Below are positions 44,881 to 55,567 of a DNA stretch of 64,000 nt, one piece after another. How positions within the stretch are numbered: position 1 is the first letter of the stretch; every line of letters starts with the position of its first letter. This DNA is from Adiantum capillus-veneris (lineage: Eukaryota > Streptophyta > Polypodiopsida > Polypodiales > Pteridaceae): positions 91,667,747-91,731,746 of the forward strand of contig CM043954.1 in assembly GCA_014529385.2 (NCBI GenBank), written 5' to 3'. The notes under the pieces were generated by a model that worked only from the letters and a program-made list of their open reading frames with translations, was not told the DNA's origin and searched no databases. The translations under genes and the position numbers were made by a program.

Positions 44881-45192
44881 TGTAGGTTTTGTACCTGAGG
44901 ATAAGTGTTTGAGATGTTGAGTTAGATGGTCCAGACGGCTCGTCAAACGGAGCCACGATGTGTAGGATATGGTGCTTTGAAGTTGAGTGCATTGCAGATC
45001 TAAGACGGAAAGGGCACGTGGTGCCAGGTAGTCCACCCAAGCAGGTTTCAAAGGATAGATGTATAGTGCTTGAATTATGGAGCCTGTTGATCTTTTCAGA
45101 TCGGCAATCTGCGTCCTGGATGCCAAGTTATGGAGCTTTGAAGTTTTGTCGGGGGCAAGGTTTGGGGCCAGTTTGACCGCTTGGGAAGACGT
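44881..45192 (+). repeat. Element A 3' LTR, truncated; unoccupied copia2 site
   Basis: It aligns with 27440-27598 joined to 41064-41245. At 45030-45040 it reads GTAGTCCACCCAAGC without an insertion, where the 5' LTR has AGTCCG|copia2|GCCCAAGC. The alignment stops after GGGAAGACG at 45192, where an inverted LTR fragment begins. Confidence 0.85.
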
Positions 45193-45830
45193 TGGAGAGG
45201 GGGAATGGGGAACACACCCGGCACAAAAAATATTGCCTCTCTATAACCCAGGGCATACACAACACCCCAATCCACTAGAGTTCACCTTTGAAACTCACAA
45301 CACACCTTGGCAGACTATCGCCTCCTGCACACACACCGAGAGTTAACACGCACACAACAACCAACCAAGCATTTCACTGCTCGCTTCAAACCACACACCA
45401 CTACTGCACACAAAACCACACTCTCACTTTCATTTTTTACACAAGAAGGGGCCTGAGGGGCACATACATTCGCATCGGCACCGCACACACAAGCAGAAGA
45501 AGTATAGAAGGGGGGCAGGGGAAACGACGCAATAGAAACACAATGGAGGCTTCACCACCACTCAAACACTCTTTACAACTCATTTACATCAAACGGTGTA
45601 CCCACATGGCCGTCGAGCAAGAAAACACGCCCTTGAGAGCTTGTAGGCACACACTTCTGCACAAAAAAGTTAACCCAAGAACTCACACACACTCTCTATC
45701 TTGGCTCTCTGTAGGCTCACCGGCTCAAGCTCCTGGCAAGAAGCCTACTATGGCAAAAAGCAGAATGGCAAAAAGCATAATAAATGGCTCAATTTTGACT
45801 TTTATAGAGGTGCCCCTTTCAATTTGGGCA
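45193..45830 (-). repeat. Inverted LTR fragment related to element A
   Basis: The minus strand of this region matches the end of the element A 5' LTR: GTGCCGGGTGTGTTCCCC and TATAGAGAGGC.. of 42700-42765 appear here inverted, with further weaker similarity to 42430-42600. A TATA-like box on the minus strand (CTATAAAAGTC, near 45805-45815) fits an LTR promoter. It begins exactly where the 3' LTR of A is cut, forming an inverted junction. Confidence 0.65.
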
Positions 45831-45910
45831 TCTGGGCTCTGATTGGTCCATCTTGCATCCTAATTTGGAAACTTTGGGAGTTAGTAGCTGCCTTTGGCTT
45901 CATCTGCTCT

Positions 45911-46302
45911 CTATCTCTCTTCTTTGAACTTGAGTGGGGTGCACTAGTGGCATCACTAGTGCACCTTGGCATTTTTTATTTATGTTTAGTTTTTTCCCTT
46001 TATCTCCACCCTTAGAAGGCTTCCTCTTGCACTGCTCCTTTGATTCCTCCCTTTGACTATCTTTGACCGGCCCCTTGCTTGATCCACCCCCTACCAGCCT
46101 TCTTCTCTATCTCTCTTCTTTGAACTTGAGTGGGGTGCACTAGTGGCATCACTAGTGCACCTTGGAATTTTCTATTTATGTTTAGTTTTTTCCCTTTATC
46201 TCCACCCTTAGAAGGCTTCCTCTTGCACTGCTCCTTTGATTCCTCCCTTTGATTGTCTTTGACCGGCCCCTTGCTTGGATCCACCCCCTACCAGCCTTCT
46301 CT
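45911..46302 (+). repeat. Tandem duplication, 196 bp unit, with hairpins
   Basis: 45911-46106 and 46107-46302 are near identical. Each unit contains GGTGCACTAGTG..CACTAGTGCACC, a 12-bp inverted repeat around a GCAT-like spacer, able to form a hairpin (first at about 45937-45963). The second copy leads into a pyrimidine-rich region. Confidence 0.9.
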
Positions 46303-46698
46303 CTCTCTTTCTCTCTCCTCATTCTCCCTCTTGGTCCCGGCCTTTGGGTGGCCCTTTGCTTGATTCTCCTTCCCCCAACCTTCTCTATCTCTTTCTCTCT
46401 CCTCGCTCTTCCTCTTGGCCCTTTGCTTTGCCCGGCCTTTTTAATTCTCTCACCTTGACTCATGCTCGGACTGTTCCTTTAGTGGGCCTTTGACCGCCTT
46501 CTTTGGCCACCCTTTGGGCTTTCTTTTCTTTATCTGGATTTGCCTCGGACCCTGTCCCCTTCTACCCTTTGCTCACATGACCTCCACTCTCAAACTGCCC
46601 CTTGCTTGCCTTTTGCACATGGCACCCCTCTTGGCTCTTTGCTTATATGAACATCCTCTAACTTGCCCTCTTTGGTCTCCATTTGGACTTGCCCCTTA

Positions 46699-46798
<100 letters not shown>

Positions 46799-46818
46799 GG
46801 GAACCGCCCCTTACCTCA

Positions 46819-46840
46819 CCACTAGCGATATCGCTAGTGG
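46819..46840. repeat. 22-bp perfect palindrome
   Basis: CCACTAGCGATATCGCTAGTGG equals its own reverse complement. Its outer arms (CACTAG..CTAGTG) recall the CACTAGTG arms of the hairpins at 45.94 and 46.14 kb, suggesting related palindromic modules. Confidence 0.9.
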
Positions 46841-47029
46841 GGGAGCTTTGCTTTTTACTTCAAAAGAAGGGCCCCTTTCATGGGCGCAAGAACCCAGCTC
46901 ATTTCGGGCACACTTCCACGTCAGCATATGTGCAAGAGCCATTGAAAACCTCCAACGGCAGCGCAACCAGCGCGCCACTCTTGCCCACCAACACCTCCGG
47001 CATGAACGCCCCGAGTAGCGCCTGCTCCG

Positions 47030-47345
47030 TCAGGCCACGCGCATGCCATCGCTAGAGCTCCAAGGGAGCATCTCTCCCACGTGACAATTACAAATGGGCC
47101 ACGCCCTGATCTTATGCACTACCCCCTCTTGCCATGGACTAGCATATGGATTTTCCCCTATGGCCATGTGGTGCCCTCTAGTCCGTTGTCCCTCCACACA
47201 CCCTAATTTTCCTTTGAAAACCCCCCAAAAACTCATCCCCTCCCCCCCCGTTCCATAACCCTTTGCAACAAGTTGAGCCTTATGGCGATCGATCTCACCA
47301 TTCGGCTTGCGTTTCAACTTGTATACGAGGTCACTTGGGCTGCGT
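47030..47345 (-). pseudogene. copia-type RT fragment
   Basis: The minus strand encodes 'DLVYKLKRKPNGEIDRHKAQ' and 'LVAKGYG', the first conserved block of a copia RT, after which the frame dissolves. This family (KRKPNGEIDRHKA) differs from copia1-3. It ends directly at the polypurine tract of the orphan LTR in opposite orientation, so the junction near 47346 is a breakpoint between unrelated pieces. Confidence 0.8.
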
Positions 47346-47350
47346 TGGCC

Positions 47351-47364
47351 TTCAAGTGGGAGTT
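47351..47364 (+). promoter_or_regulatory. Polypurine tract of the orphan copia1-type LTR
   Basis: TTCAAGTGGGAGTT lies directly before the LTR start TGTTGGGATTC. It shows that the following LTR is a 3' LTR in plus orientation. Confidence 0.8.
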
Positions 47365-47485
47365 TGTTGGGATTCAGGCCAACTGCATGGACATCCCACT
47401 TACCACTAACCCATCTACTAACTTAACCAATATACACTTATTCTTTAATACAATAGAATAAGGAGCTACAACAGGTCCACCCAAA

Positions 47486-47553
<68 letters not shown>

Positions 47554-47594
47554 TCTCGCACTTGCACTCGCACACCCTTCCCGCGGCACCTTCA
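47365..47594 (+). repeat. Orphan 3' LTR of copia1 type (230 bp)
   Basis: It is the reverse-orientation partner of 9892-10096: TGTTGGGATTCAGGCCAACT..GGCACCTTCA. The two are very similar outside a small indel and the dinucleotide tract, which here is (TC)30 at 47491-47550 against 9 units in copia1. Its right flank GCTCA (47595-47599) equals the copia1 flank at 10097-10101 read on the other strand. Confidence 0.9.
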
Positions 47595-47596
47595 GC

Positions 47597-48142
47597 TCAT
47601 CCCTCTGGATTGATAGTTTTGTTGGTCATTGGAGCTATTGCAACGATGGGACCCCCAAAACAACTACTCTACTATTCCCCTTAACTAGAGCACTGAGCTC
47701 CACCCCCAATTGGAAACAACTTCTGCTTGGTGATTCAAATTTAGTATTTTTAGTTATTTGGAGCAGGATCAGAGGAGAATTTTTCTGGCCAATATGGCGT
47801 GTAAGGAACAAGAGCATATTTAACAATGCTTACCAGACTAAAAGTCTGAGGATATTGTTTGCTCATTTTTCCTTGCAGGTCAATCAGCTCAAGCTAGATC
47901 AATGTAGACTCTACCAAGCTAATTGGAAAGTCCTAAATGACTGCATGGGATTTTACAACAGTGCTAACATAAATAAGCAACAGGAGGTCTTGCTAGATGG
48001 CTTGTACACGCACCTACAACGAATGATTGATGACTGTAGGTCTGAAGAAGAAAAGCTAAGAGGGCAACACTTCAATGGTCTGCGGCTTATAGCGCACCTC
48101 CAAGAAGTGCTCAGCTCTCTGCCTAGTGGAAGTAGTTGGTGA
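47597..48142 (+). pseudogene. LINE ORF2 C-terminal fragment
   Basis: One open frame continues through 'LWIDSFVGHWSYCNDGTP', 'NWKQLLLGDSNLVFLVIW', 'GEFFWPIWRVRNKSIFNN', then 'LKLDQCRLYQANWKVLNDCM' and stops at TGA 48140-48142. The WxxLLLGD and IWxxRN blocks are typical of the region after zf-RVT in plant LINEs. LINE ORF2 at 18049 lacks exactly this part. A CTTGCAGGT site at 47871 looks like a splice acceptor but the frame is open across it, so no exon is needed. Confidence 0.72.
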
Positions 48143-48599
48143 CTATTGGTTTTTGTAAAGAATCGGCTAGGATGGTAACTTTTGTAATTTTGACAAACGG
48201 CGGTAAAGGAAAAAGAAATACCTCCCCCCATGTAATTTTTTGTTTTTCTAACCTTGCTTCTTTGCTAATATACACTCACAGTGCCTTTTATGGTCTAAAA
48301 ATATAAAATTGAACGTAGTTAAAATTTCATATCCCCCATGGGAATGGCATGTTCACACTTACAAATTGGGGAGGATTTTTGTAAATTAATGCATGACGGA
48401 ACAATACACCATGAACATACACACAATCTTCACACCATGAACATACATACAATCTTGCTTCATTGTGTACTTTTTTCATTTACTCTTAGCTTGAATACAA
48501 GGCATATACAGTTAACAATCTCTATTTATATCATATAACGGCAGGAGGGGGGGGTACGTAGTACACGTGTTGAAATCTACAAGTCCATCATTTCCTGGC

Positions 48600-48600
<1 letters not shown>
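48143..48600. other. Probable LINE 3' flank and unassigned DNA
   Basis: Non-coding sequence follows the LINE stop, with no recognisable gene and no clear poly-A tail. Two close CACCATGAACATACA repeats occur at 48408-48445. Confidence 0.35.

Positions 48601-48695
<95 letters not shown>
48601..48695 (+). repeat. (AG)47 microsatellite
   Basis: This is 95 bp of uninterrupted AG, beginning after CCTGGCT and ending at CCATAGC. Confidence 0.98.
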
Positions 48696-48697
<2 letters not shown>

Positions 48698-48744
48698 ATA
48701 GCTACAAATCATAAATGCCTTCTTTTCACAAGATCGTTGGCTAT

Positions 48745-49258
48745 CCTTGTGACTAATTGACACTTCCTCTGTCAGGTGAGATCTATGGTCCCTATTGATT
48801 GGGGCAGCGGGATTGATTTTGCACCGTTCGATGGCGGTTTAATCCCCATGTGATCACAATTAAAGTGAACTCCAAGTAAATTTGATGTGAACATCAAACC
48901 GCCAAGTGATTCCGGTGTGAATCTCAATCAACATGTGACCCCACTCATTTCCAAGTGATTACAATGTAACCCTAACTATCCCAAAGTGATTGCAGTGTGA
49001 CCCCGTCCATCCCAAAGTGATCTCCAAGTGAACACCATGTGATCCCCACCCCGTCATTTTTGCTACATGATTCTATGTTCACACCTCCTTTTAAAGTGGC
49101 GCGCGATAGCTTCATGGGAGAGTCATGGCCTCCGATTGTGTAGGTGATGGGTTTGAGTCGCAGGGGCTCAACTGGCCAAAATATTTTTATTCTTGAGAAT
49201 AAATGGACGGTCCAAATCGTTCAAAGATGGTGGACCGTAGATCCCACCTGACAAGGGG
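48745..49258. mobile_element. Candidate MITE with about 25-bp inverted ends and 9-bp direct flanks
   Basis: The left end 48766-48791 (CCTCTGTCAGGTGAGATCTA..) and the reverse complement of the right end 49232-49257 (CCCTTGTCAGGTGGGATCTA..) match at 22 of 26 positions, all four differences being transitions. GTTGGCTAT occurs directly at 48736-48744 and 49259-49267; a 9-bp duplication would point to a Mutator-like origin. The interior (48840-49070) is a string of degenerate short repeats of the type AAGTGAT..GTGAAC. It has no coding capacity. Confidence 0.5.
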
Positions 49259-49559
49259 GTTGGCTATGATTCATGAGGATGGAACACAAAATTTAATCAA
49301 ATGTTAGGTACCACCAAAAAAAAAATTAAAGCATTTATTTGTGGTGGCATTTCTTACCTAGTGGAAAGGAGGCAAGTGGTTCAAGTGGCCAAACCGAAAC
49401 TGGGTGGCTATTCTTGATTTGCCTAGTAGCAATGGATATGCTTCGCTTGGGACCCCGTGATCTCGAAGCCTGGGAAGGACTAGATCTTCGTACTCTAAGT
49501 GACGTTCGGAATCACCCTGCTCATAAGCTGACCTACCACCTTCATGCTCGCTCCTTTCA

Positions 49560-51960
49560 CTATGAAATTCCTCCGCGAACTAGTCGTCCTCTCTTCTTAC
49601 CTTGTTTAGGTCTGTCCACTGTAATTTTTGGTCTTTGACATCCCTTGGTCGTGCTAGGAGAAATGGCATTGGTGGGAGACTGATTGATGGTGACACTTCC
49701 ACTTTTTCCCTTACCCTTAACCATCTTATGCAATGACGCAAGTCCAAAAACAAGCGAGGCCACTATAGCAAACCAAACACATTAGTTAAACAAGAAAAAT
49801 ATTACTTACCGTTGTATGCTTCAACTTTGTCTTCGAGAAATTCGTCATTTGCATAGTCCAAAAACCATGGAGAGTCTTGACGTTTTATTACCATGGAGCT
49901 TCTCTATCTAATCGTCGGGATAGAGACCGCTCTCCTCTCTCTCAGACTCAACCCACTCATCACTGGGATGCTCGGGGTATGGAATGCAAAGACCTTTCTT
50001 AAGGGTGCCCAACCACCATCTAAAAATAACAAGAGGAATAACTCCATCATTCAAAACACACAAATTTAATATTGCATCCTAATAAAACTGTATCGTCTAA
50101 TACCTATATAGCAAGCGTCAAACAGTATACGCAAAATGTGACTGCTGCTTTGTGTTGTGTGTGGCTTTTATGGCTTTCTTCCATCGCACAAAAGCCTTGC
50201 CAAAGTGCTTTTGTAAAAAGGCTTGCAGTGCCTCACCAAAAGACATGCCACAATCATGTGTGATGCATGCATGTAGCTTCTTCAGTGTGGAGTTCTCGGT
50301 CTTCATCTTCTCTACCGCACTCAATACACCCCTGCACTCTAAGTATTAGTAATGTGGAATTTGTAGATTAGAGCCCGTAATCTAATGTCACTACGCTCAT
50401 TTTTTAAGCTGCCACCAATATATGTGCATTCCCAACCATTGCGAGAATGGCTTCTCCAATGTTAAAATAGATGCCTCCACCAACGACACATCACTCTTGG
50501 CCAATATATCGATCAACCAACATTTTTTCCAATTTTTCATTGGATAACATTTTTAATAGATTAAGGAGAATAAATAGTGCTTTTAAAACCAGATAGTACT
50601 TACTCCGCAAGACTAATGCGTGTCCTTAAAACCTCGGAGACTCTGAAGGGGGTCATTTTGCAACCCTTCTCTCTCCAACCCACAAAAGAGATACATTTTT
50701 GAAAACAATTTGTGTCATTCTCAAGATTGGCTATGAATGCTATCTCTAGCCCCTTGCGCACAAAAAAGTTCTCAATCTCTTTCATAGCCAAACCATAGCT
50801 TGCCTTGTCATCTTCTCCGTGCATGTGATACTCTCTACTCCCCTTGGATGGCAAACTCTGTGTCTTCAGCCATTACATTGCATCAAACTCTTCCTGCAAT
50901 AAAAATTGCCAAAACAAAGTGATCTCCAAGAGAAAGATACTTACCTAATGCGTATGTATTATAAATTTAGAAATACATTCCACAGTAGTTGCGGTCGCAA
51001 AGACATAGGTAGTCTAAGCCATTTTGAACGGTCCATTGTCATCCCACGAAGCGCCCTCTCAGCTTTCTCCCTATCTTCTTCATTGAATTTGTCCAATAAG
51101 GACTGTGGGTCAGCAAGCGCTAATTTTTGTGTCATAAATATGTCGTGGGCAGTGGTGTGAGGCACATGGACTCGTGTCACCCTATTTTTTAATGTAAAAT
51201 TATATTAACAATTAATAACTAAAGTGCATAAATAGAAGTGTGAAGAAACTTACTTGTTGATCATGCCGAGCACCAACAAAAATTCCATCGTCTCTGCAGG
51301 GTCACACTTCACAAACATGCACTCAACCTTCGGTGTAGAGAACTCATCCAACCGCTCCTGCACAATGCCCAATCTTTCCACACATGGAGCCGATGGTTTC
51401 CATCCCATACAATGAACATTTTCTCCTCCATGTGAGAGAGCTCGAGAATATCTCTAATTCGGTCATTAAATGTGGCCGACATCACTAACTCTCTCCCATA
51501 AGTTCCACGTCTATCAAATGGTATAGGATCTTGTCCGAGAAAAGCTTCGAACACAATGAAACGAGCCATCGTGGGCTGGTAACCTCTTTCGGCTATAGAG
51601 GTCGTTAGTTCAACCACACAATCATCATTTGTTCTAATGGCTGGATTGGCCAAAAGATGACATAGAGGGATGTGTGACAATAGGTGATTGTATGGCACAA
51701 CATGAGCATCAATCCAACATGATGAGATATGGCTATCAAACACAATCCAAAGGGATCGGTAAGAGTGACATTACCCGTGTTTTTTGCTTCTATGATCGTT
51801 GATGTGACACACCTGTCGAAGGAGGTACGTGCACTGTCCTCAATACGAACGCTACAACCGCAGATGTTGCGCGAGAGAGAAATCGCTCTCTTGAGTAGTG
51901 TGCATAGGAATTTGTTCCTGAGTTGTGTGAATCGTCATGTCCTCTTGGCGATCCACTCCT
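49560..51960 (-). pseudogene. Multi-exon gene with a ParB/sulfiredoxin-like domain, broken
   Basis: Minus-strand exons, with clean GT..AG sites, lie at about 51960-51254, 51181-50945, 50893-50604, a less certain one near 50555-50410, 50331-50104, 50019-49810 and 49762-49560. The first exon reads 'IPLCHLLANPAIRTND', 'VELTTSIAERGYQPTMARFI' and, after a variable insert, 'EEKMFIVWDGNHRL': the order P..R..EL..SI..G....V plus DGNHRL is that of ParB/Srx folds, where the last motif binds nucleotide. It continues as 'VQERLDEFSTPKVECMFVKC'. The last exon is basic ('MVKGKGKSGSVTINQS'). Frameshifts (near 51755 and 51390) and stops in exons 2, 3, 5 and 6 argue for a pseudogene. Function in plants is unknown; similarity is inferred by eye. 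Confidence 0.5.
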
Positions 51961-53765
51961 TTGGACTATTTTCTTGTTAGGATTGGCATTTTTTGTGGGG
52001 TGCTTTCAAAAAAAAGGTGGAGAGTGAAAAGTGAGAGAAGAGAGAATAGAAAATTTGAGGGTGGGGAGAGAAAGTTTGAGAGAAATTTGAAAGAAACAAG
52101 TGATAAAATCATGAGGCCTGCCAATAAGATTGAAACTACACTGGCTGATGGCCATAAGTCCTTGAAATTTCAATCATGCAAGATAATATGCTCATTGCTA
52201 AGCATGGGCACAACGATGAAAAATAGAATTGATTTGGGGTCTCTGTGCACCAAGAAAGCTTGACTTTTCATGGCACCCACACCCATCATATCTGGTGGGG
52301 TATGAATCGTGTGATCAAACCAAAGAGTTGTAGTCTGGACTTTGGACCTTCCCTCCGCTTATGGTAAAACTACTATCGGTAGACTTGTGGACTCTTCAAC
52401 AACTTTATCCTCTTCTCTCTCCTTGCTACCTTATCTCTTTGCTCTACATACCTTCCTAGCCATCATGATGGCCAAATCTACCAATGAATAGGAAATCCAA
52501 ATAGCTTCAAAACCTCCATATCTAGCAACCTCTTGCATGCCTGTGTATGCGTAGTCTCCTACATGTCCGTGTGTGCTAAGTGTATGCATATGGGGGTGTG
52601 TAGAGACCCAAAACCTTGAGAATCCTACTGCTATGAAGCAATAACTTTTCTCCTCTCTCTCTTTCATTGCTCACTAGAACAATGCTCTCTCACACTAAAC
52701 ACACATAAACACTTTTCCTTTGAAACACTCTCGAGTCTCCTTGTGTCAAGCATAGCTTTCACAATCGATAACTTGGAAACTTTCACAACTATATGTCCCA
52801 TCAATGAAGGCCGCATCATTTGTTGTGACAGGAGGTAGGTGTTATGCACAAAATGTGTGTTTGTGTCCTAGATTTTGCACCTCCAAACATCCTTTTTTGG
52901 TATCTCTCTCAAATCTTTCAATGACCTTTAGCGGTTCCATGTGCTCAAAAGTCTACCATTCGCACGTAACTTGAAAGATAACCATGTCGTGATTCCTTTC
53001 AATCATAGCTCCTGATAGAATGTTACTCCACATGCCACTACAGAAGTGACTAAATTTGTTACTGTGCTATATAGACAATCTTCAGTATAAGAAGGACTCC
53101 CTAAGATCTCTTGAATTGCCATCTCAATGTGGAAACCACTTTAACAATGACTCATATTTCACAAACAACAATTGCCTTGGGGTGGACATCCATAATAGAT
53201 GTTCAAAGTGAGATCCACCATAATTTGTTATCTTCAACAATGATGAAAAGCATTGGGACTTGCTTCTTCTAAGATGTAAACATTTGCAGTAAAGTCAAGC
53301 CAAATCAGCGCAACCATCCTAATAAATAAGAAAAGGGTTATTAGTTGTGTCAATTGCAATTGAAAAGCCAAAAAAGACATCTAGTCTGGAATTTCTATTG
53401 GAGAAATCTATTGAGAAAGATTATTGCCAACAACGACATCGAAGGAAGCATCACCTTAAGAACTACACTTATTTCTATTAATAATGGAGCTCCCTTTCTA
53501 CTTGCTTCTATTGGAGCAAATGTAGATGATGCCCCATACTATGAAGATGACTGCTGGTCAGCCGTGTTGCTCATGTAGGTGATACCCCATATGAGAGAGG
53601 ACTTGCTAGCTAGGGCCCACTACGCACACGCCAAAGGGCTTTAAGCTTCTCTCCTCTCCTATATTATGGACATACCCTTCTACATGCTAGAAAACCACAC
53701 ACAAGACCAAAGAGAACAAGAAGAGAGTCTCCTTCAACCTCACAACTATGTGTGTGTGCGTACGC

Positions 53766-53766
<1 letters not shown>
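51961..53766. other. Unassigned DNA with a weak plus-strand coding trace
   Basis: No confident gene. Between 53050 and 53580 the plus strand gives coding-like pieces, 'VIFNNDEKHWDLLLLRCKHL' (H at 53251-53253), 'GAPFLLASIGANVDDAPYY' and 'EDDCWSAVLLM' (C at 53552-53554). A His-Trp followed later by Asp-Asp-Cys recalls C48 (Ulp1-like) cysteine proteases often carried by plant transposons, but motifs are incomplete and stops intervene. Confidence 0.25.

Positions 53767-53843
<77 letters not shown>
53767..53843 (+). repeat. (AG)38 microsatellite
   Basis: Uninterrupted AG run of 77 bp, following a TGTGTGTGCG stretch at 53749-53760. Confidence 0.98.
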
Positions 53844-53846
<3 letters not shown>

Positions 53847-54367
53847 GGTGCCTGGATCTCCTATATGCCAAGAAAACCTAGCGAAAAAGAGCTAATCACT
53901 ATAATGGAGGAGATCGCTCATCAATCTGGTATCTTATCCCATATTCCAAGTAGCCATAAGTTTTTGGCATCACCACACAACTTCAATAAGAGTTGAGGTG
54001 TTACCTTGCTCAATAGCTAGTGACACTACCAAAGCACCACCATTCTCCCCTTTGTTCCTACACCACAAGCAACCCTGTACTACATGGCATCCATAGTGCC
54101 CCTCCTGCTCTCACCCCAAATTCATTGCCAGTAGTGCCATCTTGCTATCTATCCATGAGCATGACAGTCTATTGGATGGACAAAAGCAAGCCCTTCTCGA
54201 CATGTCCAAGAGCATACTTAGCCTCATCTACCATTGTCAACTTGCAAAGCTTCAACGAAAACTTATGCAGAGTTGCTAAAGGCACTTGCCTAGGAGTTAA
54301 AAGTAGCCCCCTTTGTCTCCCTGAACCACCAAAAAAACAATGTTGTTGCAAGATTGGCTCTCTACTC

Positions 54368-54374
<7 letters not shown>

Positions 54375-54449
<75 letters not shown>
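54375..54449 (+). repeat. (AG)37 microsatellite
   Basis: Uninterrupted AG run of 75 bp. The second of three long AG tracts within one kilobase. Confidence 0.98.
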
Positions 54450-54452
<3 letters not shown>

Positions 54453-54604
54453 TCTGAGTCTTCTAGTGGCTACCCCAATCATCTGCACCTATGCAACCCT
54501 TATGCCATCTCTGTGTGCACAAACCCTTGGTTTCCATCATCCTTGCTCGTGTACACAATCCTCTTGTTGTGCCCACCACCTACCAGAGACCGCACCATCT
54601 GCAC

Positions 54605-54606
<2 letters not shown>

Positions 54607-54676
<70 letters not shown>

Positions 54677-54744
54677 TTTGTGATAGACACAACGAGAAAG
54701 AAGTCATGCTCGAGCGTAGAGAGAGAGAGAGAGAGAGAGAGAGA
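54607..54744 (+). repeat. Pair of AG microsatellites
   Basis: AG runs at 54607-54671 and 54718-54744, separated by 46 bp of unique sequence. All are AG on the plus strand. Confidence 0.98.
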
Positions 54745-55259
54745 AGAAACTTCTGGTTTAGAGAGTCTCATGGGTCTCGTTTTCATCATTCAATGTTGAT
54801 GTGAATATTGTTTGTCTTTGTAATGAGTATCCTTTTCAACCAATCAAAAACTATCTAATTTTTAAAAGACCATCTCTGGTTTTTCATTAAAAAAAGGGAA
54901 CACATCCCATGGTCTTAGCCCTTTGGGCAGACCAAAACTGATGGAAAGAAAGGGCAAAGGTTTAAGCAAAGAGATAAGAAAGAGGTAACGAAATGAGAAA
55001 AGTAGTATGGATGGAGGTCATTAATGCTTAACAGAAAAGTAGGTATGCATAGAGTGAGAGTGAGAAAGAAAAAAAAAGAGGAAGGGTCCCATTTATAGGC
55101 GAATAAGGGGGGGAGGGGGAAACAGGGGACGGTAGTCAAACGGGGGGGAGGGGACAGGTGACATGGGTCCAAGCGTGGCTGCCCGTGTGGATTGGGAGTC
55201 GCCCGCAATCCACACATACAGCCACTCGAACCCCCACGTGGGCCACACGATCCTACTAC

Positions 55260-55402
<143 letters not shown>

Positions 55403-55507
55403 GCTTCCCACAGGGAAGGGGAGGGGGTGAGAAGAGAGAGAGAGGGGGGGAGAGAGAGGGAGTGAGAGAGTGTAGATGAGGCCCACGGGGGGAGTGAGAT
55501 GGGAGGG

Positions 55508-55527
<20 letters not shown>

Positions 55528-55565
<38 letters not shown>
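55528..55565 (+). repeat. Homopolymer of 38 G
   Basis: An uninterrupted G tract follows an AG repeat (55510-55527) and is followed by ACACTTC. It lies inside the proposed 3' LTR of gypsy2, where the flanking CACTTC.CA..GGGAAGGGG sequence occurs in three variants (55406, 55567, 55600). Confidence 0.97.

Positions 55566-55566
<1 letters not shown>

Positions 55567-55567
<1 letters not shown>

Noticed and set aside
47855-48142. Last exon of an unknown host gene after a CTTGCAGGT acceptor
   Set aside because: The frame is open far upstream of the acceptor and carries LINE C-terminal motifs (LLLGD, IWRVRN), so it is read as LINE ORF2 without splicing.
53666-54804. Plus-strand frames with long Arg-Glu runs
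   Set aside because: They translate AG microsatellites; Arg-Glu repeats are expected from any AG tract and carry no other evidence.
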